In this document: positions 1-10,902 of the stretch, in pieces
How the letters are laid out: each line of letters begins with the position of its first letter
Position numbering within the stretch: position 1 is the stretch's first letter
Assembly: GCF_023091865.1 (NCBI RefSeq)
Contig: NZ_JAHXDI010000002.1
Coordinates: 124,001 to 188,000, forward strand
Origin: Chromohalobacter moromii
Lineage (GTDB): Bacteria; Pseudomonadota; Gammaproteobacteria; Pseudomonadales; Halomonadaceae
Length of the DNA stretch: 64,000 bases
Direction of reading: 5' to 3'
Program-made: the position numbers and the translations under genes
The notes under the pieces: model-generated
The model's input: the letters and a program-made list of their open reading frames with translations, nothing else
What the model was told of the DNA's origin: nothing
The model's database searches: none

Positions 1-383
1 GCCGCAAGATGCGCAACCACCTGGGTAGCAGCGATCAGGCCGGCCGCCAGGGAACGTTTCATCTCAAGCAGGATCCCGGTGGCATGGTGGATATCGAGTT
101 CCTCTGCCAATACGCGGTGCTGCGGCTGGGCGATGAAGCGCCGGAAATGCTCGCCTTCAGCGATAACATGCGCATTCTCGAAACGCTGGAGGAAAGCGGC
201 CGCCTTCCCGCCGATCAGGCACGCGAACTGCGCGAGGCATACCTCACCTATCGCGGCATCAGCCATCGTGCCTCGCTGGCCAAGGCCGGGAGCCAGGTCG
301 AGATCGCCGATATCGACGATCATCGCCGCCGAGTTCGCGCCATTTGGGCACAATGGATGCAAGAGGACGATGCCTCGCGATGA
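1..383 (+). CDS. glnE: Glutamine synthetase adenylyltransferase, C-terminal part (cut by window edge)
   Basis: The window opens inside this gene; the frame runs unbroken to TGA at 381-383. GlnE adds and removes AMP on glutamine synthetase in response to the PII nitrogen signal. The visible part is the end of the second nucleotidyltransferase unit: a KMRNHL stretch, then LKQDPGGMVDIEFLCQY, the family's conserved acidic motif that helps bind the metal-nucleotide, followed by a helical tail. No start is visible and nothing can be said of the N-terminal deadenylylase half. A hairpin terminator lies about 110 bases downstream, so this appears to be the end of its transcript. Confidence 0.93.
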   Translation, partial: RKMRNHLGSSDQAGRQGTFHLKQDPGGMVDIEFLCQYAVLRLGDEAPEMLAFSDNMRILETLEESGRLPADQARELREAYLTYRGISHRASLAKAGSQVEIADIDDHRRRVRAIWAQWMQEDDASR

Positions 384-494
384 ACTGTGCTGGAAACACA
401 TTGTTACTTTTCGTGCTCACGATAACTCGGTGAATGGTTAGTACGACAAAAGTTGGGTATTGATCATTCGCGTGGAAACTTTATAGTCCGCCTC

Positions 495-524
495 CGGCGA
501 TGGCATACGTGCCATCGCCGTTTT
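495..524 (+). terminator. Rho-independent terminator after glnE
   Basis: A perfect 11-bp inverted repeat (CGGCGATGGCA at 495-505, TGCCATCGCCG at 510-520) with loop TACG is followed by TTTT. It falls between glnE and the peptide permease. It also argues against starting the permease at the ATG at 500, which lies inside the hairpin. Confidence 0.85.
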
Positions 525-598
525 GTTTCGCCGCGCGCTCACAAGGCATGGCGATCGTCGGGCACAACCTGAAAGTTCTCAACGAGGCAGATACTCCA

Positions 599-2179
599 AT
601 GCGCTCTAACACGGATGTAGCATCGCCCCGCTCCCAAGAGGACCGGGGTTTCGCCGGTCACCCGCGGGCGCTGGGGCCGTTATTTTTCACCGAAATGTGG
701 GAGCGTTTTTCCTACTACGGTATTCGCCCGCTTCTCGTACTGTTCATGGCCGCCACGGTCTTCGAGGGTGGGTTGGGCTTCACGCGTGAAACGGCCTCGG
801 CCATCGTCGGTATCTACGCGGGCGCCGTCTATTTGTCGGCCTTGCCCGGCGGCTGGCTGGCGGACAACTGGCTGGGCCAGCGACGCGCCGTCTGGTACGG
901 CTCGGTCCTCATTGCTTTGGGCCATCTTTCTATCGCGTTTTCTGCCGTCTGGGGCGCGACCTGGTTTTTCATCGGGCTGGTGCTGATCGTGATCGGCTCG
1001 GGGCTGTTCAAGTCATGCATCTCGGTCATGGTGGGCAGCCTCTACGACCAGGGTGACGTGCGTCGCGACGGCGGTTTCGCCATCTTCTATATGGGCATCA
1101 ACATCGGCGCCTTGCTGGCCCCGCTATTCACTGGCTTGCTGATGCGCGAGTACGGCTGGCACTGGGGCTTCGGCATCGGTGGGCTTGGCATGTTGGTGGC
1201 CTTGCTGATCTTTCGTTTGTCGGCCATTCCCTCCATGCGCCGCGCCGACAGCCTGCGGGGCCGCGCCGCCAGTTGGGATGCGCCGTCCGTACACCGTCGC
1301 GGCGTGGGGTATTACGTCGCCGGATTGGCGATCGCGCTGGCGGGTTTCATCGCGCTGGTGGCAAACGGCGTGATCACCTTGAACGCCGTGGTGATCGCCG
1401 AGGCCATGACCACGATCATCATCGTCTGTGCGCTTGGCTATTTCGTCTTTCTCTTCGGTTTTAACGGGCTCGATAAGCAGGAGCGGGCGCGCATCGTCGT
1501 GTGTTTCATCCTGATCATGGCGGCGGCGTTTTTCTGGGCGTCCTTCGAGCAACAGCCGACGTCCTACAATCTGTTCGCGCATGACTATACCGACCGCATG
1601 TTGTTTGGCTGGGAAATTCCCACTGTGTGGTTTCAGTCGTTCAACCCGGTTTTCATCATACTGCTGGGGCCGCTCTTCGGCTGGCTGTGGCCGGCACTCG
1701 GCCGCCGCCGTCTGGAGCCCGGCAGCCCAGTGAAATTCATCCTCGGCCTCTTGTTCGCGGCCGGTGGTTTTGCCTTGATGATGTTCGCCGCGATGCGCGT
1801 GGCCGGTGGGATCGATCAGGTCTCGCCGCTGTGGATTACCGCCAGCTTGCTGCTGTTGACGATCGGCGAGCTGTGTCTGAGCCCGGTGGGGCTTTCAACC
1901 ATGAGCGCGTTGGCGCCGACCAAGCTGCGCGGTCAATTGATGGGGTTGTGGTTCACCGCCTCGGCGCTGGGGAACCTGGTCGCCGGGCTGATCGGTGGGC
2001 ATGTGAATGCCGAAGAGCTGGAACAGTTACCAGAGCTATTCGGTCGCTGCGCGGTGGCGTTGGTGCTATGTGCCATCGTGTTGGCGCTGCTGACGCCGTT
2101 CATCAAGCGTATGCTGAAGGGTAATCCCACCGTCGATCCCGCCGGTGCTTCGTCTTCTAATGCCACCACCGGAGCCTGA
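599..2179 (+). CDS. POT/PTR2 family proton-coupled oligopeptide permease
   Basis: About 526 residues, an inner-membrane protein of the major facilitator superfamily that imports di- and tripeptides with protons. The PTR2 signature is near the N-terminus (FFTEMWERFSYYGIRPLL, residues 29-46) and the second one is FYMGINIGALLAPLFTG. Many hydrophobic helices follow, as expected for 12-14 spans. I start at ATG 599 because the upstream in-frame ATG at 500 lies in the glnE terminator; GAGG at 584-587 is a modest ribosome site. The stop is 3 bases before the aminopeptidase P gene, so the two probably form an operon that imports peptides and trims X-Pro peptides. Paralogues of this family (DtpA/B/C/D types) cannot be told apart by eye. 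Confidence 0.9.
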   Translation: MRSNTDVASPRSQEDRGFAGHPRALGPLFFTEMWERFSYYGIRPLLVLFMAATVFEGGLGFTRETASAIVGIYAGAVYLSALPGGWLADNWLGQRRAVWYGSVLIALGHLSIAFSAVWGATWFFIGLVLIVIGSGLFKSCISVMVGSLYDQGDVRRDGGFAIFYMGINIGALLAPLFTGLLMREYGWHWGFGIGGLGMLVALLIFRLSAIPSMRRADSLRGRAASWDAPSVHRRGVGYYVAGLAIALAGFIALVANGVITLNAVVIAEAMTTIIIVCALGYFVFLFGFNGLDKQERARIVVCFILIMAAAFFWASFEQQPTSYNLFAHDYTDRMLFGWEIPTVWFQSFNPVFIILLGPLFGWLWPALGRRRLEPGSPVKFILGLLFAAGGFALMMFAAMRVAGGIDQVSPLWITASLLLLTIGELCLSPVGLSTMSALAPTKLRGQLMGLWFTASALGNLVAGLIGGHVNAEELEQLPELFGRCAVALVLCAIVLALLTPFIKRMLKGNPTVDPAGASSSNATTGA

Positions 2180-2182
2180 GTC

Positions 2183-4000
2183 ATGCCGCTGAGTGAATCT
2201 CCCCAAACACCCGCCGCCCGCCTGGCCGCGCTGCGCGATACCATGCGTGAACAGGCCGTCGACGCCTGGTGGCTGCCATCGTCCGACCCACACAGTTCCG
2301 AATATCTGCCGCATCACTGGCAAGGTCGCGCTTGGCTTTCGGGCTTCGATGGTTCGGTGGGCACGCTGGTGATCACCCAGCAGGCGGCCGGTCTATGGGT
2401 GGACAGTCGCTACTGGGTACAGGCGGAGCAGCAGTTGGCCGGCAGCGGCATCGAGTTGATGAAACTCCAGCCCGGCCAGGCGCAGCACCCCAAGCAGTGG
2501 CTTGCCGAGCAGCTTCCGGAGGGCGCCACGGTGGGCTTCGACGGCGCCGTGGTGTCGGCGGCCAGCGTGCGTCAGATGGAGGCGCATCTGGCGCCGAAGG
2601 GAATCCGCTGGGAAGGCCATCGGGATCTGCTCGATGCCATCTGGCCGGACCGCCCTGCGTTGCCTGAGGCGCCGGTGCGTGCCCACCCGAGCGCTTACGT
2701 GGACATCTCACGGCGCGATAAGCTGGCGACGTTGCGTCAGGAAATGGAGGCTCAAGGCGCCGATACGCATCTGGTGTCGACCCTCGACGACATCGCCTGG
2801 CTGACCAATCTGCGCGGATCGGATGTCGACTTCAATCCGGTTTTCCTGTCGCATCTGCTCGTCGAGGCGACGCGCGCAACCTTGTTCGTCGCTCCGGGCA
2901 AATTGGATGACGCCTTGGTCGGCGAACTCGCCGACGACGGCATCGATGTTGCCGACTACGCGTTGGTGGCGGAGCGTCTCGCGGGGCTGTCTGCCGACGC
3001 GCGCCTGTTGGTCGATCCGGCGCGGGTCAGCCTGGCGCTGACGGAGGCCGTGCCGGAGAGCGTGACCGTCGTCGAGGCCTTCCAACCGAGCACGCTTGCC
3101 AAGAGCCGCAAGAGCGACCGCGACATCGCGCATGTGCGCCATGCCATGGAGGAAGACGGTGCCGCGCTATGCGCGTTCTTCGCCTGGTTGGAAGACGCAT
3201 TGGCCAGCGACGAGGCGGTGACCGAGCTGAACGTCGACGAGCGTATCACCGCCGCACGCGCTGAGCGCGACGGCTTCGTCTCGCGGAGTTTCGCGACCAT
3301 CGCCGCCTTCAATGCTAACGGCGCGCTGCCGCATTATCACGCTACTCCGGCGGCGCATTCCGTGATCGAGGGCGATGGTTTGCTGCTGATCGACTCGGGG
3401 GCCCAATATCTGGGCGGTACCACCGACATCACCCGTGTGGTGCCGGTGGGCGAGATCGACGCGGCGCACCGGCGCGATTTCACCCAGGTGCTCAAGGGCA
3501 CCATCGCGCTGTCGCGTGCCCAGTTCCCGCGTGGCATCCCATCGCCGCAACTGGACGCCATCGCCCGCGCGCCGCTGTGGGCCGCGGGCATCGACTACGG
3601 GCATGGCACCGGGCACGGTGTTGGCTATTTCTTGAATGTCCACGAGGGGCCGCAGGTGATCGCGTGGTACGCATCGCCGACGCCGCAGTCAGCCATGCAA
3701 CCCGGTATGATTACCTCGATCGAGCCGGGCGTCTATCGGCCGGGGCAGTGGGGCGTGCGCATCGAGAACCTAGTGGTCAATCGTTCGGCTCAGCCCAGCG
3801 ACTTCGGCGAGTTCCTGCACTTCGAGACGCTCACGCTGTGCCCCATCGATACCCGAGCCATCGATATTGCGCTGCTCGATGATGCGGAAATCGCCTGGCT
3901 CAACGCCTACCATGACGAGGTTCGTCAACGCCTGATGCCCAAGGTCGACGGCGAGGCCCGCGACTGGCTCGAGCGGCGTACGGCGGCCATCGCCCGCTAA
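2183..4000 (+). CDS. Xaa-Pro aminopeptidase (aminopeptidase P, M24B)
   Basis: 605 residues, the long three-domain type like eukaryotic XPNPEP1 rather than the ~440-residue PepP of E. coli. It removes an N-terminal residue when proline is second. Two creatinase-like N-terminal domains precede the pita-bread catalytic domain. All five metal ligands are visible: D404 and D415 (in IDSGAQYLGGTTDITRVV), H478 (GHGTGHGVG), E514 (SIEPGVY) and E528 (RIENL). H383 and H386 in the PHYH stretch lie just before, as is common in the family. The start is 3 bases after the peptide permease stop, which suggests co-transcription and a joint role in using imported peptides. A hairpin terminator follows at 4020. 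Confidence 0.92.
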   Translation: MPLSESPQTPAARLAALRDTMREQAVDAWWLPSSDPHSSEYLPHHWQGRAWLSGFDGSVGTLVITQQAAGLWVDSRYWVQAEQQLAGSGIELMKLQPGQAQHPKQWLAEQLPEGATVGFDGAVVSAASVRQMEAHLAPKGIRWEGHRDLLDAIWPDRPALPEAPVRAHPSAYVDISRRDKLATLRQEMEAQGADTHLVSTLDDIAWLTNLRGSDVDFNPVFLSHLLVEATRATLFVAPGKLDDALVGELADDGIDVADYALVAERLAGLSADARLLVDPARVSLALTEAVPESVTVVEAFQPSTLAKSRKSDRDIAHVRHAMEEDGAALCAFFAWLEDALASDEAVTELNVDERITAARAERDGFVSRSFATIAAFNANGALPHYHATPAAHSVIEGDGLLLIDSGAQYLGGTTDITRVVPVGEIDAAHRRDFTQVLKGTIALSRAQFPRGIPSPQLDAIARAPLWAAGIDYGHGTGHGVGYFLNVHEGPQVIAWYASPTPQSAMQPGMITSIEPGVYRPGQWGVRIENLVVNRSAQPSDFGEFLHFETLTLCPIDTRAIDIALLDDAEIAWLNAYHDEVRQRLMPKVDGEARDWLERRTAAIAR

Positions 4001-4019
4001 ACGCTTGCCGCACGTTGAA

Positions 4020-4052
4020 AAATGCCGGGCCCATGGGCTCGGCATTTCTCTT
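4020..4052 (+). terminator. Terminator after aminopeptidase P
   Basis: Inverted repeat AAATGCCG (4020-4027) and CGGCATTT (4040-4047) with an inner GC-rich stem, followed by the pyrimidine run CTCTT. The A-tract on the left side makes it able to work in both directions. Confidence 0.75.
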
Positions 4053-4141
4053 ACAGTAGCCTCTCGGTGGCCGATGCTCGAGAATGGAAAGGGCGTATCG
4101 CGTCCATCACCATGAGCTATCCGGGCACCAAGGAGACTCGT

Positions 4142-4948
4142 ATGCCGGTCAGTCAGGAACGTATCACGCCCTTTCAACTCGTCGTGCTGGTGCTGTCGTT
4201 CTATGTGATTGGCGCCTTGTTGGCGGATCTTTTCCTGACCCTGCCCGCGGAAGTCTCGCGCCTTCTAACGTACATGGACTGGGTGGTGTGCGGGTTCTTC
4301 TTCGTGGACTTCTGCCTGCGCTTGCGTGCCGCTCCCGACAAGTGGCGCTACATGCGCTGGGGGTGGCTCGACCTTCTGGCCTGTATCCCGCCGGGGCCTT
4401 TCCAGGGGGCGCGATTGTTCCGTGTCGTGCAGATGCTGCGGGTGATCCGTGCGCTGAAATCCCTGCACATGATCTGGCGGGTTCTGTTTCGCAATCGTGC
4501 CGAGGGGGTATTTGCTTCGGCGGCGACGGCCACGTTGCTGCTGGTGGCGTTCGGGGCGATCACCATGTTGCTGGTCGAGTCACCGCATCCACAAAGTCCC
4601 ATCGACACCGCAGAGGAAGCGCTGTGGTGGGCCTTCGTGACGGTGACCACGGTGGGCTATGGCGATTATTACCCGGTCACCACCCTGGGCCGAGTCGTGG
4701 CGATCTTTCTCATGGTCGGCGGTGTGGGGCTATTCGGGAGTTTCGCGGCGTACATCGGCTCGTTGGTGGTGTCCGATGACAGCGAGCATGAATCGCGACA
4801 GCACAAGGCGGACCGCGAGATGATGCGGCATCTTTCCCGACAGATCGAAAGCCTGAACGCCGAGGTTACGTCCCTGAGGACGCTGCTGGAAGCGCGGGAC
4901 TCGGAAGGCGCCACGCCTCGGGCACCGGCGACGCGCGACAAGGATTGA
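4142..4948 (+). CDS. Voltage-gated-type potassium channel (six-helix ion transport protein)
   Basis: 268 residues. The pore has the K+ selectivity filter TVGYGD at 170-175 between two membrane helices. Before it is an S4-like segment with a basic residue at every third position: R91, R94, R100, R103, K106 (Q97 replaces one). That is the classic voltage-sensor pattern. The C-terminal 40-50 residues are charged with a heptad-like stretch (about 226-252) that could hold the tetramer together. Start chosen at ATG 4142, which has AAGGAG six bases upstream; an earlier in-frame ATG at 4022 lies in the preceding terminator. It probably conducts K+ across the inner membrane. Whether gating is really voltage-dependent is inference from the S4 spacing. 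Confidence 0.9.
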   Translation: MPVSQERITPFQLVVLVLSFYVIGALLADLFLTLPAEVSRLLTYMDWVVCGFFFVDFCLRLRAAPDKWRYMRWGWLDLLACIPPGPFQGARLFRVVQMLRVIRALKSLHMIWRVLFRNRAEGVFASAATATLLLVAFGAITMLLVESPHPQSPIDTAEEALWWAFVTVTTVGYGDYYPVTTLGRVVAIFLMVGGVGLFGSFAAYIGSLVVSDDSEHESRQHKADREMMRHLSRQIESLNAEVTSLRTLLEARDSEGATPRAPATRDKD

Positions 4949-4984
4949 AGAGAACTATCGCTATCATGCTAACAATTTATTGGT

Positions 4985-5116
4985 GGCATGAGACGCGTAG
5001 GGATAAAGTAAGCGGCATCTGGTGCTCATCAGATGTTCCATCCCTGCATCGTTTCGCGATGCACCCCTAGTAGTACCCTGCCTCGACCCGCGCAGCCCCC
5101 TGGCGCGGGTTTTTTT
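4985..5116 (+). ncRNA. Candidate structured small RNA of unknown family
   Basis: This gap between the channel gene and valS has no convincing ORF but holds a run of hairpins. AGGGAT (4999-5004) can pair with ATCCCT (5040-5045), enclosing CATCTG (5016-5021) with CAGATG (5030-5035). Next come TGCATCG (5045-5051) with CGATGCA (5057-5063), and last the terminator CCCGCGC/GCGCGGG plus seven Ts. A weak promoter (TTGGTG, then GATAAA) may lie at its 5' end. It does not match a family I recognise, and could instead be only the 3' UTR and terminator of the channel gene. Confidence 0.35.
5087..5116 (+). terminator. Strong rho-independent terminator
   Basis: CCCGCGC (5087-5093) and GCGCGGG (5103-5109) with a 9-base loop are followed by seven Ts (5110-5116). 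It ends transcription of the channel gene or of the candidate small RNA. Confidence 0.9.
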
Positions 5117-5137
5117 ATGTGCCGTGCCCCTGACATG

Positions 5138-5173
5138 AAAACGCCCATGCGGTGTGAACCGCATGGGCGTTTT
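5138..5173 (-). terminator. valS: Bidirectional terminator after valS
   Basis: A perfect 15-bp inverted repeat (5138-5152 and 5159-5173) with loop TGTGAA. The arms end in AAAA on the left and TTTT on the right, so it ends valS transcription from the minus strand and can block reading from the plus strand. Confidence 0.9.
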
Positions 5174-5214
5174 CGGTTTGCGCCGGCGTTGTCCCGACGT
5201 TGTGACAGCGGCGC

Positions 5215-8058
<2,844 letters not shown>

Positions 8059-8160
8059 GGGCGTCGGTCGGCTCTTGAAATACGGTCAGCACGGCGCATG
8101 GCCGTGGCGAAAAATGCCGACAAGTATAACCCCGCAAGCGGGGTGACGTCATGGCGGGGC

Positions 8161-8613
8161 TTAGCCCGCAGCGTTGCGTGAGGTGTTGGTGAGGTCGTTG
8201 GCTTTGACGGGGTAGCCGCGCTTTTTATAGGTCTGCCAGCAGGCGCGCTTGGCGGTCAGCACGTCCTGGTGCTGATTGATGATCTCGGCGACGCGCTCGA
8301 AGCGCGAGAACCATTCCGGGATCTCGGGATGCAGGTTGAGCATCGCCTCGACGCCGGGCGCCGGCGGCGCTTCCCAGCCCAGAGTGACGGGAGGCAGGGG
8401 CTCGACCTCGTCGGCCAGCACTGCATGGGGCAGGTAGCTTTCGGGCTTGAAGGTCCACAGCCGATCGTCGAGGTCACGCGCCATGGCTTCGTCCTCGGTG
8501 TGGATATGCAGCCGATAGCCCTTGCGGTGGATGGTCTCCGCCAGCCGGCACGCGAAGTCCAGCCGCGCGCCGAGCGTGGTGTCGGGCAAGATGTAGAAAT
8601 CGACTTGAGTCAT
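8161..8613 (-). CDS. holC: DNA polymerase III chi subunit
   Basis: 150 residues, opening with MTQVDFYILPD, the typical chi N-terminus. Chi joins the clamp loader (through psi) to single-strand binding protein during replication. The middle contains LWTFKPESYLPHAVL, matching the family's second beta strand and SSB-contact region, then the conserved N-L block (MLNLHPEIPEWFSRF). AAGGGG lies just upstream of the ATG. holC-valS is usually preceded by pepA; here ilvE and a short-chain dehydrogenase separate them. Confidence 0.93.
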   Translation of the reverse strand: MTQVDFYILPDTTLGARLDFACRLAETIHRKGYRLHIHTEDEAMARDLDDRLWTFKPESYLPHAVLADEVEPLPPVTLGWEAPPAPGVEAMLNLHPEIPEWFSRFERVAEIINQHQDVLTAKRACWQTYKKRGYPVKANDLTNTSRNAAG

Positions 8614-8686
8614 GGGCCCCTTCGGGGAGTCGTAAGTTGTAAGAGCGGCGCTACGCGCCTGGAAGCTGGAAGAAAGACAATCCCGG

Positions 8687-8720
8687 CTACGAGCTACGAG
8701 CTACGAGCTACGAGCTACGA
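8687..8720. repeat. Tandem 7-bp repeat (CTACGAG, nearly five copies)
   Basis: CTACGAG repeats head to tail at 8687, 8694, 8701 and 8708, with a partial fifth copy at 8715-8720. It sits in the 175-base gap upstream of holC, downstream of the SDR gene. A related GGAAGCTGGAAG stretch precedes it at about 8661. No protein is encoded. The length probably varies between strains through slippage. Confidence 0.9.
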
Positions 8721-8788
8721 AAGGTAGATTATCTGATTCTTTGGCTTACAGCCCAACACCCGGGCGATGCGCAGCCAATCGATGGCGA

Positions 8789-9529
8789 CTAAACGCCGCC
8801 GTCGATATCGATCAACGCCCCGGTGGTGAAGCCGGCCTCGGCCAGCCACAGCACGCCGTTGGCGATTTCCTCGGGCTCGCCGATGCGGCCCATGGGAATC
8901 ACCGAGCCGGCGACATCGGGCTTGTCGGGGTTGCCGCCACTGGCGTGAATGGTGGTGCGAATCACGCCGGGGCGCACGCCGTTGACGCGGATGCCTTCGC
9001 CGGCGACTTCCTTGGCGAGGCCTTCGGTCATGGTGTCGATGGCGCCCTTGGAGGCGGCGTAATCGACGTATTCGCTGGCACCGCCGAGGTGCGAGGCCGC
9101 CGAGCCAACGTTGACGATGGCGCCGCCTTGCCCGCCGTGCTGGGTGGACATGCGCTTGATCGCCTCACGGGCGCAGACGAACGGGCCGGTCACGTTGATG
9201 CGCATCATGCGGTCGACACGTTCGAAGCTCATCGCGTCGACGCGGCTGATCTGGTCGACGATGCCGGCATTGTTGACCAGCACGTCGAGGCGCCCCAGCT
9301 CACGGTCGACGGTTTCGAACATGGCAACGATATCCGCCTCGTTGGCGACATCGGCCTGAATGGCGATGGCGCGTCCGCCCGCCGACTCGATGTCACTCAC
9401 GACACCCTCGGCCGACGCCTTGTCGCTGCGATAGTTGATGGCTACGGAATAGCCTGCTTGCGCGGCGTGCTTGGCAGTGGCGGCACCGATGCCGCGACCG
9501 GCGCCGGTAATCAGCATCACTTTCGTCAT
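8789..9529 (-). CDS. Short-chain dehydrogenase/reductase (SDR)
   Basis: 246 residues with a full classical SDR core: the cofactor motif TGAGRGIG near residues 7-14, NNAG, a catalytic Ser (GSAAS) and YAASK. The basic residue in AINYRSD after the second strand suggests NADPH. The C-terminus ends in the usual GALIDIDGG. It resembles glucose-1-dehydrogenase-like and 3-oxoacyl-ACP-reductase-like SDRs, whose substrates cannot be read from sequence. AGAGGT precedes the ATG. It is downstream of ilvE on the same strand, but a good terminator separates them, so it probably has its own promoter. Confidence 0.88.
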   Translation of the reverse strand: MTKVMLITGAGRGIGAATAKHAAQAGYSVAINYRSDKASAEGVVSDIESAGGRAIAIQADVANEADIVAMFETVDRELGRLDVLVNNAGIVDQISRVDAMSFERVDRMMRINVTGPFVCAREAIKRMSTQHGGQGGAIVNVGSAASHLGGASEYVDYAASKGAIDTMTEGLAKEVAGEGIRVNGVRPGVIRTTIHASGGNPDKPDVAGSVIPMGRIGEPEEIANGVLWLAEAGFTTGALIDIDGGV

Positions 9530-9545
9530 CGTGACCTCTTTGCCG

Positions 9546-9584
9546 AAAAAAAGCGGACGACACGGCCAGGCCGTGCCGTCGTAT
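9546..9584 (-). terminator. Terminator between ilvE and the SDR gene
   Basis: Read on the minus strand, a GC-rich imperfect inverted repeat (ACGACGGCACGGCC with GGCCGTGTCGTC, about 9557-9582) is followed by CGC and seven Ts (complement of 9546-9552). It ends the ilvE transcript. Confidence 0.8.
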
Positions 9585-9638
9585 GAGGGACTCTTGTCAG
9601 GCTGATTCAGCCGAACCGATTCAGTCAGCCTAGACGTC

Positions 9639-10739
9639 TCAGGCCAGACGCGTCAGCCAGTTGCGCGTATCTTCGCTGCGGCCGTACTGCAGGTCGAGCA
9701 GTTCCTTGCGCAGGCGCTTGCCGACTTCGCCGCCGCTATCCGCCTTGAGACGAATGCTCTCGTCTTCGCTGCGTAGCTCGCCGACCGGGGTGATGACGGC
9801 CGCCGTGCCACAGGCGAAGACCTCGGTGATCTCACCGGAGGCAGCGCCGTCGCGCCACTCGTCGATACTGATGTGACGTTCCTCGGGCGTCAGGCCCTGG
9901 TCGCGGGCGAGCTCCAGGATGGAGTCACGGGTGACGCCTTCGAGGATGGTGCCGGTCAACTTGGGCGTGACGATGCGCCCGTCCTTGTAGACGAAGAACA
10001 GGTTCATGCCGCCGAGTTCCTCGATCCACTTGTTCTCGGCGGCGTCGAGGAAGGCGACCTGGGCGCAGTCGTGCGCTTCGGCTTCTTTCTGGGCTGCCAA
10101 CGAGGCGGCGTAGTTGCCGCCGCACTTGGCGAAGCCTGTACCGCCGGATGCGGCCCGCTTGTAATGCGAGGACAACCAGATGGAGACCGGATTCACCCCA
10201 CCCTTGAAGTACGCCGCCGCCGGCGAGGCGATGACGTAGTAGTCGACCTCTTTGGAGGGCCGTACACCGAGGAAGGTCTCGCTGGCGATCATGAACGGAC
10301 GCAGATAAAGGCTCGACTCCTCGGCGGCACTGGCCGGCGTTGGCACCCAGGTATTGTCTTGGGAGAGCAACGCCTTGAGTGAGCCGATGAAGTCCTCGTC
10401 GGACAGCTCGGGCAGTGCCAGGCGCCGCGCGGAAGCGCGGAAACGCTCGGCGTTCTTCTCGGGGCGGAAGGTCCATACCGAACCGTCGGCATGACGGTAG
10501 GCCTTGATGCCCTCGAAGATTTCCTGAGCGTAATGCAATACCGCCGCTGCCGGGTCCAGCGTCAACGGTCCGTAGGGGCGGACTTCGTGGCCATGCCAGC
10601 CGACATCGCTCGTCCAGCGGATATGAGCCATGTGATCGCTGAAATGACGACCGAAACCGGGGTTCTCGAGAATCGTCTCGCGCAGGGCGGCATCCTTGGG
10701 ATGCGCGTTAGGCCGTATATCGAAGCCTGAAGGGGTCAC
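9639..10739 (-). CDS. ilvE: Branched-chain amino acid aminotransferase (group II)
   Basis: 366 residues, a fold-type IV PLP enzyme for the last step of Leu, Ile and Val synthesis. Its length and motifs match the eukaryote-like group II rather than the ~310-residue E. coli IlvE. Visible are EIFEGIKAYR, the PLP-lysine region FAKCGGNYAASL, EELGGMNLFFV and TGTILEGVTRDSIL. The start is GTG at 10739, with GGAG seven bases upstream. It lies between an SDR gene and pepA, all on the minus strand. The 163-base gap to pepA probably holds its promoter, though I could not pick out a clear -35/-10 pair. Confidence 0.95.
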   Translation of the reverse strand: MTPSGFDIRPNAHPKDAALRETILENPGFGRHFSDHMAHIRWTSDVGWHGHEVRPYGPLTLDPAAAVLHYAQEIFEGIKAYRHADGSVWTFRPEKNAERFRASARRLALPELSDEDFIGSLKALLSQDNTWVPTPASAAEESSLYLRPFMIASETFLGVRPSKEVDYYVIASPAAAYFKGGVNPVSIWLSSHYKRAASGGTGFAKCGGNYAASLAAQKEAEAHDCAQVAFLDAAENKWIEELGGMNLFFVYKDGRIVTPKLTGTILEGVTRDSILELARDQGLTPEERHISIDEWRDGAASGEITEVFACGTAAVITPVGELRSEDESIRLKADSGGEVGKRLRKELLDLQYGRSEDTRNWLTRLA

Positions 10740-10902
10740 TGAAGTTCTCCGTTACATCTAAGCGCTCGGCGAAAGACGCCGGTTGAAAAGCCGTCAAATT
10801 CGGCGATTGGTTGGATGCCGAGAATGACACAGGCGCGTCGGACGAGGAAAGGCCGGCGCGCCTGCTACTTACGTTAGCATGCAAATTGTTTGCTGCGAAG
10901 GG

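Noticed and set aside
500-598. Upstream start for the peptide permease
   Set aside because: The ATG lies inside a perfect terminator hairpin and adds non-homologous residues.
8687-8720. CRISPR array
   Set aside because: Units are 7 bp with no spacers and no cas genes in the window.
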